A stretch of DNA of 64,000 nt from positions 7,644,501-7,708,500 of the forward strand of contig NZ_CP107942.1 of assembly GCF_036053395.1 (NCBI RefSeq), read 5' to 3'. A program made the position numbers and the translations under genes. This DNA comes from Actinoplanes sp. NBC_00393. Lineage in GTDB: Bacteria > Actinomycetota > Actinomycetes > Mycobacteriales > Micromonosporaceae. The notes beneath the pieces were generated by a model. The model was not told the DNA's origin, did not search any database, and saw only the letters and a program-made list of their open reading frames with translations. Below, in pieces: positions 39,753 through 48,589 of this stretch (position 1 is the first letter of the stretch; each line of letters begins with the position of its first letter).

Positions 39753-40496
39753 CTAGGCCGTGTGGTGCCGGCCGCCGGCTTCGTAGGGGCGGCCGCGCAG
39801 GCCGCCCCGGCGGCGGTAGGAGACGGACCCCCCGTTGGCAACCATCGGCAGATCGGACGGCTCCCGATCCAAGCCCATGGCAGCACGCCGGACGGCTTCG
39901 CGCTGGGCGGCCAGGCGACGCTGGGCTTCGCGGCGGGCAGCAGCACGGCGGGCCTGTTCCCGGCGGACCTCGGCCTGGCGCGCGGCGAGCCAGGCCGCTT
40001 CGCGGGCCTGGATGCGGCGGCGCCGACGGTCGGCGATGGCGCGGTTGCGCAGGTGGATCAGGTAGACGCCGAGGAGGGTGCCGGTGACCGCGAAGCTGAT
40101 CCAGAAGCCGGGCCCGACGGCCAGGACGCCGACCAGCTCGATCAGGTTGAGCAGGATCAGCGCGGCGAAGACGCGGCGGCGGCGGACCACCGCGGGGGTG
40201 CCACGGCGTTCGCGTACGCGCATCGGCCGCTTCCCCGTGACCAGCCGCAGACGCCGTTGGGGTGGCGCCGGATCACCCGATGGGGCGGGTACCGTAACCG
40301 TGACCTGGCGGCCGGGGTTGATCGGTCGGCGTCCGGGCACGGTGCGGCGACGGCGGTGGCGTTGCAGCACCCGCGCCGTCGACGACGCCCGTTCCGCGGC
40401 CAGTCGCTCGGTGGCGTCGTACCGGCGGACGAGCGCCGGGGCGAGAGCGAGCAATCCGGCTGCGGCCAGGACGGCGAGGAGCACCGAGGTCGGCAC
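39753..40496 (-). CDS. GlpR/SepX-like actinobacterial membrane protein
   Basis: A 247-aa protein: TM at the N-terminus (about 4-22), a basic cytoplasmic linker of about 85 residues, two TM segments (about 108-125 and 130-150) and an Arg/Ala-rich coiled C-terminus (QAREAAWLAARQAEVRREQARR). The layout and the location after galU, glp/moeA and rimJ match the GlpR of corynebacteria (Rv0996 in M. tuberculosis) and SepX of Streptomyces, which work in cell division; this relies on synteny and topology. The start is taken at the second GTG because GGAGG stands 7 nt upstream; the first GTG (40502) overlaps the site. Confidence 0.72.
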   Translation of the reverse strand: MPTSVLLAVLAAAGLLALAPALVRRYDATERLAAERASSTARVLQRHRRRRTVPGRRPINPGRQVTVTVPAPSGDPAPPQRRLRLVTGKRPMRVRERRGTPAVVRRRRVFAALILLNLIELVGVLAVGPGFWISFAVTGTLLGVYLIHLRNRAIADRRRRRIQAREAAWLAARQAEVRREQARRAAARREAQRRLAAQREAVRRAAMGLDREPSDLPMVANGGSVSYRRRGGLRGRPYEAGGRHHTA

Positions 40497-40602
40497 CCTC
40501 ACCCCTCCGTTCCACCAGAACAGATGACACGACGAATGCGAGGTTACGGGCGGTAGCCGTGATATTTCGCGCGCCGCGCCGGTAGCGTCGCGACGTACAA
40601 GA

Positions 40603-41238
40603 TCAATTGCCGGTGCGTACGCGCTTCCAGCGGGACAGCAGCCCGCCCTCCGCGACGACCTCTTCGCTGGTCATGGCGTACCCGAGGTGGTCGCGCCAGC
40701 CGCCGTCGATGTGCATGTAGCGCTGGTGGTACGCCTCCTCGCGAAACCCCAGCTTCTCCACGACCCGGCGACTGGGCCCGTTCTCCGGCCGGATGTTGAC
40801 CTCTATGCGGTGCAGCCCACCCGGCCCGAACGCATGGTCCACAGCCAGGGCCAGCGCCGTCGGGATCACACCGCGCCCGGCCACCCGGTAGTCCACCCAG
40901 TAGCCCGCGTACGCCGACGCGAACGCCCGCCGCACGATGTTGCCCAGGTTGACGTGCCCGACCAGCCGCTCCTGCCCGTTCTCAGCCAGGCAGACAGCGA
41001 ACGGCATGCTCTCGCCGCGCCGGGCGGCTCGTTTCATGTCGCGGTAGACGTAGCCGAAGGCTCGCGGCGAGTTCATCTCGGCCCACGGCCCGGGCGGCGC
41101 CGACTCCCAGGGCGACAGCCACGCCTGGTTGGCGATCCGCACATCGGACCAGGCCCGGGCATCGCCACGCTTGTAGGGCCGCAACAGCACCGGCCCGTCC
41201 GCCAGCACGGCGGGCCAACCGGGCGTGGCCCCCAGCAT
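40603..41238 (-). CDS. rimJ: RimJ-like GNAT N-acetyltransferase
   Basis: Acetyl-CoA-dependent N-acetyltransferase, 211 aa, closest in plan to RimJ/RimL ribosomal-protein acetyltransferases. The acetyl-CoA loop is RVAGRGVIPTAL, followed by HRIEVNIRPENGPSRRVVEKLGF, the classic motif B region. The start ATG follows the glp stop without a gap and has GGAGGCGA upstream. Substrate is not known; in this cluster it need not be a ribosomal protein. Confidence 0.88.
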   Translation of the reverse strand: MLGATPGWPAVLADGPVLLRPYKRGDARAWSDVRIANQAWLSPWESAPPGPWAEMNSPRAFGYVYRDMKRAARRGESMPFAVCLAENGQERLVGHVNLGNIVRRAFASAYAGYWVDYRVAGRGVIPTALALAVDHAFGPGGLHRIEVNIRPENGPSRRVVEKLGFREEAYHQRYMHIDGGWRDHLGYAMTSEEVVAEGGLLSRWKRVRTGN

Positions 41239-42549
41239 TCATCGCCTCCGGTCGAGGAGCAGTACGTCGACGGTCGATCCCGCGGCCGCGGTGGTGACTC
41301 GTTCACCGAGCACCAACAGACCGTTGGCCTCCGCGAGACCGGAGAGAGTGTACGGCCCACCGGCGAGCGGCTGCACCGTGTAGCCACCCCCGCGCCGTTC
41401 CGCGACGTGCGCCGGCCGGAACTCGCGCAGCCCGCCGGGTGAGGAGACGGTCTCCAGCAGGTGCGCCTTGACGCTGGGCCGGAAGACCGGTTCGGATCCG
41501 GCGAGCAGCTGGATCACCGGGCGGGCCAGCACTTCGAAGCCGATCAGCGCGGCGCCCGGCTCGCCCGGCAGGCACACCACCGGCACCTCTTCGCCGCCGA
41601 CGGTGCCGAAGCCGAGCGAGGTGCCGGGGCAGAGCGCCACGTTGGTGAACTCCACCGAACCCCGGCCGGGGCCGGGCCGGGAGAGCACCCGGCGCAGCAT
41701 GTCACCCGGCCCGGTGCCGGTGCCCCCGGTCGTGATGATCAGGTCGGCGCGCAGCGTCTGGTCCTCCAGCAGGCCACGCAGGCCTTCCGGGTCGTCGTCG
41801 CAGATGCCGATCCGGTACGCCAGAGCCCCCGCCTCCACCGCCGCAGCGGTGAGCGCGTGCGAGTTGGCGTCGACGACCTGGCCCGGCTGACTGGGCCGGC
41901 CCACGTCGACGAGTTCGTCGCCGGTGGCCACGACGACCACCCGCGGGCTGGGCCGGACCAGCACGTGCCCGATGCCGGCGGCGGCGAAGGTGGCCACCAT
42001 CGGCGGGCTCACGTACGAGCCGTTGGGAGCGAGCACCTGGCCGACTGCCAGTTCTTCGCCGGCTCGGCGTACGCCCGACCCCCGCTTCGGCGCGTGCATG
42101 ATCTCCACGGCCGCCATGCCCTGGTCGGTCCAGTGCACCGGAACCACGACGTCGGCGCCGATCGGCAGCGGCGCGCCGGCCGCCACCGAGAAGCAGGTCC
42201 CCGGCGTGAGCCGGACCGGGCGCCAGCTGGCCGCACCCAGGTCACCGACCACGTTGAGCCGGACCGTCCGGGCGCTGCTCTCGAACTGCCCGAACGACGG
42301 GTGCGACCCGATGCGCCCGGCGCCGGCCAGGTCTTCCCATCGGGCCGCGTACCCGTCGATCGCGGCCTGGTCGAACGCCGGGAACGGGTGCGGCGCGACC
42401 ACGTCGGCCGCCAGCACGTTCCCGTGCGCCTGAGTGAGGTCGAGGTCGAGCGGAGGCAGCGCCCGCAACCTGCGCAGCACGCTGCCCAGGTATTCGGCGA
42501 GAGGCATCAGCTCGTTGGCGGCCGCCTCGGCATCGGCCGTGGCGGTCAT
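41239..42549 (-). CDS. glp: Gephyrin-like molybdopterin molybdotransferase (MoeA/Glp family)
   Basis: A 436-aa MoeA-family protein with the MoeA_N, MoCF_biosynth and MoeA_C parts: ADVVAPHPFPAFDQAAIDGYA, ITTGGTGTGPGD and LPGEPGAALIGFEVLARPVI. The substrate-loop Asp normally in the DxxAMDGYA stretch reads FDQAAIDGYA here, so Met is replaced by Ile. In corynebacteria the paralogue in this cluster (Glp) binds FtsZ and the membrane protein GlpR instead of serving only cofactor synthesis. As no other moa/moe gene is near, the Glp role is preferred. It overlaps galU by 4 bp. Confidence 0.85.
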   Translation of the reverse strand: MTATADAEAAANELMPLAEYLGSVLRRLRALPPLDLDLTQAHGNVLAADVVAPHPFPAFDQAAIDGYAARWEDLAGAGRIGSHPSFGQFESSARTVRLNVVGDLGAASWRPVRLTPGTCFSVAAGAPLPIGADVVVPVHWTDQGMAAVEIMHAPKRGSGVRRAGEELAVGQVLAPNGSYVSPPMVATFAAAGIGHVLVRPSPRVVVVATGDELVDVGRPSQPGQVVDANSHALTAAAVEAGALAYRIGICDDDPEGLRGLLEDQTLRADLIITTGGTGTGPGDMLRRVLSRPGPGRGSVEFTNVALCPGTSLGFGTVGGEEVPVVCLPGEPGAALIGFEVLARPVIQLLAGSEPVFRPSVKAHLLETVSSPGGLREFRPAHVAERRGGGYTVQPLAGGPYTLSGLAEANGLLVLGERVTTAAAGSTVDVLLLDRRR

Positions 42550-43439
42550 CCCTTCCGACCACCGACGAAGTCGGTCAGCCAGGTCAGGAATTCCTCGCCC
42601 AGGTCCGGGCGCTTGACGGCCAGCTCGACGACCGTCTGCAGGTAGCCCAGCGGCATGCCGGTGTCGTAGCGGTGGCCGCGGTAGACGATGCCGTGCACCG
42701 GCGTGCCCTCGGCGAGCAGCGTCGCCATCGCGTCGGTCAGCTGGATCTCGCCGCCGGCGCCCGGCTTGGTGTCCGCGATCGCGTCGAAGATCTTCCCCGG
42801 CAGGACGTAGCGCCCGATCACCGCCAGATTGCTCGGCGCTTCCTCCGGCGACGGCTTCTCGACCAAGCCGGTGACCTTCACCAGATCGGACTCATCCGTT
42901 TTTTCCACGGAAGCGATCCCGTACCGGGATGTTTCGGATGGCGACACTTCGAGCAGCGCCAGCACGATGCCACCGGTCTCCGCTTGCAGATCGAGCATCG
43001 CGGGCAACAGCGGCCGATCCTCCTCGACGAACTCGTCGCCGAGCAGCACCGCGAACGGCTCGTCGCCGACGTGCGAGGCGGCCGTGCCGACGGCGTGGCC
43101 GAGCCCGAGCGCCTCGCCCTGCCGCACGGTGTAGATATCGGCCAGCTCGCTCGTCCGCCGGACCGCGGCGAGGCGCTCCTGGTCGCCCTTCTCCTCCAGC
43201 CGCTGCTCCACGTCGGGTCGGCGGTCGAAGTGATCGACCATCGAAGTCTTGCCACGGCCGGTGACCAACAGGACGTCGTTCAGACCGGCGGCCGCCGCCT
43301 CCTCGACGATGTACTGCAGCACCGGCCGGTCGACCACCGGAAGCAGCTCCTTGGGAACCGCCTTGGTGGCCGGCAGGAACCGCGTGGCGAGACCCGCCGC
43401 CGGGATCACTGCCTTCGCCGCGCGCTTCTTCGTCGTCAT
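42546..43439 (-). CDS. galU: UTP-glucose-1-phosphate uridylyltransferase
   Basis: Makes UDP-glucose for cell-wall and storage sugars, 297 aa. The nucleotidyltransferase start KAVIPAAGLATRFLPATKA, DRPVLQYIVEEA, VLLGDEFVEED and EIQLTDAM are all canonical. ATG start. It heads the galU-glp-rimJ-GlpR-like run; the order is the same in mycobacteria. Its product, UDP-glucose, is also the GalE substrate encoded at 3638-4612. Confidence 0.95.
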   Translation of the reverse strand: MTTKKRAAKAVIPAAGLATRFLPATKAVPKELLPVVDRPVLQYIVEEAAAAGLNDVLLVTGRGKTSMVDHFDRRPDVEQRLEEKGDQERLAAVRRTSELADIYTVRQGEALGLGHAVGTAASHVGDEPFAVLLGDEFVEEDRPLLPAMLDLQAETGGIVLALLEVSPSETSRYGIASVEKTDESDLVKVTGLVEKPSPEEAPSNLAVIGRYVLPGKIFDAIADTKPGAGGEIQLTDAMATLLAEGTPVHGIVYRGHRYDTGMPLGYLQTVVELAVKRPDLGEEFLTWLTDFVGGRKG

Positions 43440-43486
43440 TCAGTCCACCGCACCTTCACTGGATCGTGCCCGGGCATGCCGCGAGA

Positions 43487-45484
43487 CTATCGGCCGCCAC
43501 CGTGTCTCGGCGGTTGCGGCCCACCGGTGGCGACCGATTCCCGCTCGGCAAGTCGGTATGTATCTCTACCCGCGTTCTTCGCCGCGTAAAGCGCTTCGTC
43601 TGCGGCGTCGAGCACTTCCTGCGCGGTGCTGCCGTGCTCCGGGAAGACCGCGATGCCGATCGAGACGCTGATCGGGATGCGGTCGTCGAGGCCGGGACGC
43701 CGCGGGTCGACCGGCACCGGCCAGTCCCGCACCGCGGCGCCGAGTCGTTCCGCCACGATCACACCGCCGTAGGCGTCGGTCTCCGGAAGCAGCACCACGA
43801 ACTCCTCCCCGCCCTGCCGGAACGCCACGTCCACCTCGCGCAACCCGATCCGGATCCGCCGTGCGAACTCGCCCAGCACCTGATCACCGGCCGTGTGCCC
43901 GTAAGTGTCGTTCACTTCCTTGAAGTGATCCAGGTCCAGCACCAGCACGGTGAGCATCCGGCCGAACCGGCTGGCCCGCTCCACCTCCCGGCGCAGCACC
44001 TCACGTAGATAACGGTAGTTCCAGAGACCGGTGAGCGGGTCGGTCAGAGAAAGTCGCTGGGCTTCCTCGTGCACCCGTACGTTGTGCACCGCGACCCCGG
44101 CCTGACCAGCGAAGGTACGCACAGTCCGCAGGTCCGCGTCGTCGAAGGCCGGCCCGCCCAGCCGATCGTAGAGAGCCAGCACGCCGAGCGCGCCCGGTTC
44201 CGGTTCGGTCTCCTCGCTGGGCGGGGCGCAGATCGGCACAGCGAGATACGACTCACACACCGGCTCGTCCGGGCCCGACCCGCCGTTGCCCCGCCGCGGC
44301 GTCGCGGTGGCCGCCACGGCCCCGAGCACGCCCCGGCCCGGCACCAGACGGCGCTGCGTCAGCTCCGCGGCCGGCACGTCCCAGGCACCGGTCAGCCCGG
44401 CGCCGCAGCGCGCGGCCAGTCGCCCGTCGGCCGGGTCGGCGAGCAGGACCAGCCCGGCTCGCGCACCGGTCGCGGTCATCGCGGTCCGCAGGATCACCGG
44501 CAGGATGCGGTCCAGGTCGTGGGTGCTGGACAGGGTGTCGCCCAGAATCGCCAGGTGGCGCCGCAGCTGATCCCGGCTCGCGGTCAGCGCCTGCACGTAG
44601 GACTGCAGCTCCCGGGTCATCCGGTTGAACGTGCCGGCCAGCCGCCCCAGCTCGTCCGGGCGCGGGATCGGCACCCGGGTGTCGAGATCACCGTTGGCCA
44701 CCCGGTCCGCCGCCCAGGCCAGATCGCCGAGCGGGCGGGTGGTGGAGCGGGCCAGCCAGCGGGCGGCCAGCACCGCGATCACAGCGGTGGTCAGGACGAT
44801 CAGCAGTAGAATCGCGTACCGGAAACTCGCATCTCCGGCCGGAATGCTCAGCGTGAGCGGCAATGGTTGGCCCGGCCCGCCGGTCAGTTTCTGGGTCACC
44901 GTGCCGTCGCGCTGCGGCGCGGCGGCGCCGAGCGCCACACCGACCCCACCGGCCGCGCCGAGGCGGTCCAGCATTGCTTGATCGATGCGCTGAGCAGCGA
45001 TGACGGTCAGACCTTCGGCGTACGCGGACGCGGAGATTCCGGTGACCGCAGTGGCGTCCTGGCCGTCCCACCCTCCGCCGGCGCAATCCCGCCAGCCTGC
45101 CGCGGTGTCGTCCGAACCGGTGCCGGTGCTGATCCGCGGCTGAATCGCGGCGTCCGGAGCTCCACCGCGCCCGCTCAGCGCCCCTCCGCTTTGATCCGGA
45201 TCGGTCAGGCGTACCTCGGTGGCAAGACCTCGCGAGATCAACTGGTCAGCCACCGCGGAACGGGCCTCCACCGGGACCACCGCGACCGAGTCAGCCACCG
45301 CCTGCAGCTGCCGGCAGAGCGCTCCCACAGCAGCTCCGACGGTCGTCGCGGCATGGTCGAGGCGCTCGGCGGTCCGTTCCCGGCTCACCGCGCCGACAGT
45401 CAGGGCCACGAAGATCGACCCGAGCAGGACCGGACCGAGCACGACCACCAGAAACGCGCTGGTGAGCCGGCCACGTAATGTCAC
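43487..45484 (-). CDS. Membrane diguanylate cyclase (dCache-like sensor-HAMP-GAF-GGDEF)
   Basis: A 665-aa c-di-GMP synthase. Start GTG with GGGAGGA upstream. TM1 8-31, an extracytoplasmic sensor region 32-220, TM2 222-243, HAMP about 244-300 (RSTTRPLGDLAWAADRVANG), a GAF domain about 315-475 and the GGDEF domain 478-645. Active site GGEEF is at 558-562 and DLDHFKEVNDTYGH is intact. The inhibitory I-site RxxD (REVD 549-552) stands five residues before GGEEF, so product feedback is expected. It stands between galU and the divergent 5-FCL gene; this place in the conserved cluster looks like an insertion. Confidence 0.93.
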   Translation of the reverse strand: MTLRGRLTSAFLVVVLGPVLLGSIFVALTVGAVSRERTAERLDHAATTVGAAVGALCRQLQAVADSVAVVPVEARSAVADQLISRGLATEVRLTDPDQSGGALSGRGGAPDAAIQPRISTGTGSDDTAAGWRDCAGGGWDGQDATAVTGISASAYAEGLTVIAAQRIDQAMLDRLGAAGGVGVALGAAAPQRDGTVTQKLTGGPGQPLPLTLSIPAGDASFRYAILLLIVLTTAVIAVLAARWLARSTTRPLGDLAWAADRVANGDLDTRVPIPRPDELGRLAGTFNRMTRELQSYVQALTASRDQLRRHLAILGDTLSSTHDLDRILPVILRTAMTATGARAGLVLLADPADGRLAARCGAGLTGAWDVPAAELTQRRLVPGRGVLGAVAATATPRRGNGGSGPDEPVCESYLAVPICAPPSEETEPEPGALGVLALYDRLGGPAFDDADLRTVRTFAGQAGVAVHNVRVHEEAQRLSLTDPLTGLWNYRYLREVLRREVERASRFGRMLTVLVLDLDHFKEVNDTYGHTAGDQVLGEFARRIRIGLREVDVAFRQGGEEFVVLLPETDAYGGVIVAERLGAAVRDWPVPVDPRRPGLDDRIPISVSIGIAVFPEHGSTAQEVLDAADEALYAAKNAGRDTYRLAERESVATGGPQPPRHGGGR

Positions 45485-45565
45485 ACATCCTCCCGGGAGT
45501 GGCCCTCTTTGGAGCGATGCTGACATAGTGTGCACCGTTTGCCGGTTTTCGAAAGGGGGTGTTGC

Positions 45566-46195
45566 ATGTCGGATTTAGCCGGTGACGCGGAAAAATCACC
45601 ACAAAACAAGATCGCGCTGCGCGCTCGCCTGCTCACCGCGCGTCGATCACTCTCGGACGGCACCCTCGCGGCCGCAGCCGCGCAACTTCAAGATCAAACC
45701 CTTGCTCTGGTACGCCGGACCGCGCCCTCGACCCTTGCGGCGTACGTGCCGATCGGCTCCGAACCGGGCGGCCCCGACCTGCCGAACCTGCTGGCCGACG
45801 CGCTCGCGCCCGGCGGGCGGCTGATCGTTCCGGTCCTGCTCGCCGACAACGACCTGGACTGGGCCGTCTGGGACGCCCGGCTGCTCAGGGGACCGCGTGG
45901 CCTGCTGGAACCGGACGGTCCACGACTCGGCGTGAACGCGATCCGGGAAGCCGACCTCGTGCTGGTCCCGGCGCTCGCGGTGGGCCCGGACGGCACCCGG
46001 ATGGGCCGCGGCGGCGGCTCCTACGACCGCGTCCTCGCCCGCCTGCCGAATCCGGGCCCGCTCACCGTGGCACTGCTCCACGATGGTGAGGAGGTCGACG
46101 AGGTTCCGGCCGAACCGCACGACCGCCGGGTCCACGCTGTGATCACACCCACTGGCGGCTTCTCCCTCAAGCCGGGCCCCGAGTGGACGAATTGA
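45566..46195 (+). CDS. 5-formyltetrahydrofolate cyclo-ligase
   Basis: Converts 5-formyl-THF to 5,10-methenyl-THF with ATP, 209 aa. The family motif GRGGGSYDRVLA is near 155-166, and the N-terminus KIALRARLLTARRSL holds the substrate-binding region. Start ATG with AAAGGGGGT upstream; the open frame before it is not coding. It is divergent to the GGDEF gene and followed by fmdB at 67 bp, as in other actinobacteria. Confidence 0.92.
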   Translation: MSDLAGDAEKSPQNKIALRARLLTARRSLSDGTLAAAAAQLQDQTLALVRRTAPSTLAAYVPIGSEPGGPDLPNLLADALAPGGRLIVPVLLADNDLDWAVWDARLLRGPRGLLEPDGPRLGVNAIREADLVLVPALAVGPDGTRMGRGGGSYDRVLARLPNPGPLTVALLHDGEEVDEVPAEPHDRRVHAVITPTGGFSLKPGPEWTN

Positions 46196-46262
46196 CCTCC
46201 GATGCCGCAACATTGGCACTCGGAGTTGGCGAGTGCCAGCAGCCGATCGATCCGGAGGAGCC

Positions 46263-46616
46263 GTGCCTACCTACCAGTACGCCTGCACCGAGTGTGGTGA
46301 GCAGCTCGAAGCCGTGCAGTCCTTCTCCGACCCGGCGCTCACCGAGTGTCCGAACTGCCACGGCAAGCTCCGTAAGGTGTTCAACTCGGTCGGCATCGTC
46401 TTCAAGGGTTCCGGCTTCTACCGCAACGACTCGCGGTCCGGCAACGTAAGCGCCGAGAAGTCCGGCGCCGCCACCCCCGACGCCGCAGCCAAGAAGCCGG
46501 AGACGTCCTCGACGGGATCCTCGTCGTCTTCGTCGTCCACCACCCCGGCCGCAGCCTCGTCGTCCTCATCGTCATCGAGCTCCTCGTCCGGCTCCGCAAC
46601 CGCCGCGGCTTCCTGA
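46263..46616 (+). CDS. FmdB-family zinc ribbon protein
   Basis: A 117-aa protein. Residues 1-42 are the FmdB zinc ribbon (PTYQYACTECGE, then TECPNCHG, four Cys), followed by KVFNSVGIVFKGSGFYRND, then a disordered Ala/Ser-rich tail with runs of serine (SSSSSSS). GTG start with GGAGGA 4 nt upstream. Regulatory function is proposed for the family but unproven. It follows the 5-FCL gene on the same strand. Confidence 0.9.
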   Translation: MPTYQYACTECGEQLEAVQSFSDPALTECPNCHGKLRKVFNSVGIVFKGSGFYRNDSRSGNVSAEKSGAATPDAAAKKPETSSTGSSSSSSSTTPAAASSSSSSSSSSSGSATAAAS

Positions 46617-46630
46617 CCTCAACAGCGAAA

Positions 46631-46663
46631 AGCGCGCCGAGCCCTCAACCGGCCCGGCGCGCT
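46631..46663 (+). terminator. Terminator downstream of fmdB
   Basis: AGCGCGCCG and CGGCGCGCT form a perfect 9-bp stem with a 15-nt loop, 14 bp after the stop. Confidence 0.65.
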
Positions 46664-46847
46664 TCCTCGTGCCCGCGGCCTATCCCGCCCGGCCAGCTTC
46701 CTCGCGGCCAGCCCTACCTCGGGGCCAGCCCTACCTCGGGGCCGGCACCGTTCCTCGCGGCTACCTGCCTTCCCTCGCGGCCAGCGCCGACCTCGCGATC
46801 ACCGCGCTTCCTCGCGAGCACCCGCCTTTCCACGCGGCCACCACCCA

Positions 46848-47021
46848 CCTCGCGCCGCCGCGCTTCGTCACGGCCACCACCTCGCGCCGCCACGCTTCGT
46901 CGCGGCCACCACCCACCTCCCGCCGCCGCGCTTCGTCGCGGCCACCCACCTCGCGCCGCCGCGCTTTGTCGCGGCCACCACCCACCTTGCGCCGCCGCGC
47001 TTCGTCGCGGCCGGCGCCCCA
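46848..47021. repeat. Irregular 32-37-bp tandem repeat, five copies
   Basis: Units of the form CTCGCGCCGCCGCGCTTCGT + CGCGGCCACCACCCAC start at 46849, 46881, 46918, 46950 and 46986. The variable spacing (32, 37, 32 and 36) shows internal indels. Both strands remain open across it, but codon use gives no support for translation. Confidence 0.8.
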
Positions 47022-47168
47022 ACTCGCAGCCTCCGCGCTCTTAGCAAGATCTCCTGAGGTCGCCGGCGTTATCCACAATTCCCGGCCGTCCACAGCCTGC
47101 CGCCCAGGCCGCCCACAAATCTCCTACCGTCGGCCCGCCAGCACAGCGCGGCGAGTCAGGAGGTCAGG

Positions 47169-47660
47169 GTGCCCCGTTCCGATCCGGCAGGCGAACGCCT
47201 CGACCCGGTGAAATGGCGCGGTCCCAGCCGCGGCTCGCTCCTGCGCCTAGCCACCGTCGCAGTGTTGTTGATCACAGCAGCCGCCGTCCTGTGGATGCGG
47301 CCGACCACCTGCCCCGCGCCGATCATCACCGGTTCGGCATCACCGGCCGCCCCTGAACCACCACGATCGTCCACCGGCGTGACAGCGGTCCCGGCGGGAA
47401 GCGTCGGCCTACCGGTCCGGCTGGCCGACCCGGCGGCATTGGCCGTGGTCCGGCCCGGCAATCGGGTCGACCTGCTCCGGCTCGAGGACGACGACGGCCG
47501 CCGCACCACACCGGTCGCGAGCAACGCGCTGGTCCTGGAGGTCACCGGCAAAGACGATCCAGTCACCGGCGGCCTGCTGCTCGCTCTGCGCCCAGCCGAT
47601 GCAGAACGCGCGGTGGCAGCCCCGGGCCGAGGCTTCGCCATCCTGATCCGCCCCGGCTGA
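47169..47660 (+). CDS. SAF/CpaB-like membrane-anchored protein
   Basis: A 163-aa protein with one N-terminal TM (about 25-43, LLRLATVAVLLITAAAVLWM) and an exterior domain with the SAF/RcpC pattern (VPAGSVGLPVRLADPAALAVVRPGNRVDLLRL ... LLLALRPADAERAV), as in Flp pilus assembly CpaB proteins. Only the second half of a full CpaB is present. No tad/flp genes are near. GTG start with GGAGGTCAGG upstream. Confidence 0.8.
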   Translation: MPRSDPAGERLDPVKWRGPSRGSLLRLATVAVLLITAAAVLWMRPTTCPAPIITGSASPAAPEPPRSSTGVTAVPAGSVGLPVRLADPAALAVVRPGNRVDLLRLEDDDGRRTTPVASNALVLEVTGKDDPVTGGLLLALRPADAERAVAAPGRGFAILIRPG

Positions 47661-47689
47661 GCAACGCATCACGGTCGCCCGAGCCTGAA

Positions 47690-47815
47690 TCCGGCGCGCA
47701 AGCGGGATTCGGCGCGCAAGCGCGGATCCGGCGCGCAAGCGGGATCCGGCGCGCAAGCGGGGACTCGGCGCCCTGAGCTTGAATCCGGCGCGCCGAGTGG
47801 GGATCCGGCGCGTCC
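47690..47815. repeat. 18-20-bp tandem repeat, seven copies
   Basis: TCCGGCGCGCAAGCGGGA-type units start at 47690, 47709, 47727, 47745, 47764, 47784 and 47804. It fills the space between the ends of the SAF gene and the 59-aa minus-strand gene. Confidence 0.85.
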
Positions 47816-47832
47816 GCACCTGGGTCCGGGTG

Positions 47833-48012
47833 TCAGTCCCAGTGAGGCGGCCGGTCCTCCAGCAGGCGATCGTCGTTGGAGTAGCTGACCTCGCCCCAGC
47901 CCCGCTCGGTGTCGTCACGGGTCTGATCAGGCAACACCGGCGCCTCTTCGGACTCGAAGTCGACCTCGCGCTCGGCGTCGCTGTCCCGCTCCGGGTCATC
48001 CAGGATGTCCAC
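47833..48012 (-). CDS. Small acidic protein with conserved-type C-terminus
   Basis: A 59-aa acidic protein (MDILDDPERDSDAERE...) ending WGEVSYSNDDRLLEDRPPHWD. The DDRLLxDRPPHW ending resembles that of small actinobacterial proteins I have seen annotated as hypothetical. GTG start. It is divergent from the gene at 48077. Function unknown. Confidence 0.6.
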   Translation of the reverse strand: MDILDDPERDSDAEREVDFESEEAPVLPDQTRDDTERGWGEVSYSNDDRLLEDRPPHWD

Positions 48013-48076
48013 GACTACGAGGGTAAGCCGACAGCCACGCGGCCGTCGTCCCCCTCCGGCTGTACCGTCGGTGAAC

Positions 48077-48406
48077 GTGAGCTCCCCCACCAGCGAGCCG
48101 GACGACGCGTTCTGGCAGCGTCCCGACCCTTCCGCAGCATCGCTCGGCCGCCCGGACCGGGACGAGCCGCCCGTACCCGAGCCGCCCGGCTATGCCGGAC
48201 CGCCCCGAGCCGACCCGCCCGCGCCCGGCTGGCGGCCGCCGACGATCGCCAACCCTCCGCCGCCGCGGGCCATGCCGCCGCAGGACATGGACGCGCTCGA
48301 CGAGGCCGAGGGCTCCGCGCGAACCGTGACCTACGGGATCGGCCTGGTCGCCGGCGCGGTCGGGATCATCCTCATGTGCCTGTTCTGCTCCCGGATCATC
48401 TTCTGA
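48077..48406 (+). CDS. Small Pro-rich protein with one C-terminal TM
   Basis: A 109-aa protein: a Pro/Asp-rich N-terminus (PDDAFWQRPDPSA) and a C-terminal TM (about 87-108, GIGLVAGAVGIILMCLFC). It is a tail-anchored type protein with the bulk in the cytoplasm. GTG start is chosen at MSSPTSEPDD; a GTG two codons earlier is possible. No family is recognised. Confidence 0.65.
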   Translation: MSSPTSEPDDAFWQRPDPSAASLGRPDRDEPPVPEPPGYAGPPRADPPAPGWRPPTIANPPPPRAMPPQDMDALDEAEGSARTVTYGIGLVAGAVGIILMCLFCSRIIF

Positions 48407-48580
48407 CCGGTCGGCCGCGCGAGAAAGCCCGCGCAGCCGACCGCGGAAGAAGAGCCGCGCAGCCGACTGCGCGAGAAGGCCCGCGCCGCCGGCCTCGCGA
48501 GAAGGCCCCGCCCAGCCGGCCCGCGAGGAAGCATCGCCTGGCCGGCCGCCGGAGAGACAGCCGGCCGCGAAATCAGCCGG
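48407..48580. repeat. Degenerate about 25-29-bp repeats
   Basis: Variants of CGCGAGAAGGCCCGCGCAGCCG recur about five times between the convergent gene ends. Indels make the copies irregular. Confidence 0.65.
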
Positions 48581-48589
48581 CCGCCGAAG

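Larger units (their letters stand above)
46617..47168. other. Repeat-bearing intergenic region after fmdB
   Basis: No gene is called. It has the fmdB terminator (46631-46663), then GC-rich degenerate repeats to about 47025, and a short unique leader of the SAF gene. Confidence 0.65.

Noticed and set aside
46669..47211. Arg/Ser-rich open frame of 180 codons
   Set aside because: Made of the 32-37-bp repeats and overlaps the SAF gene start in another frame; no coding bias.
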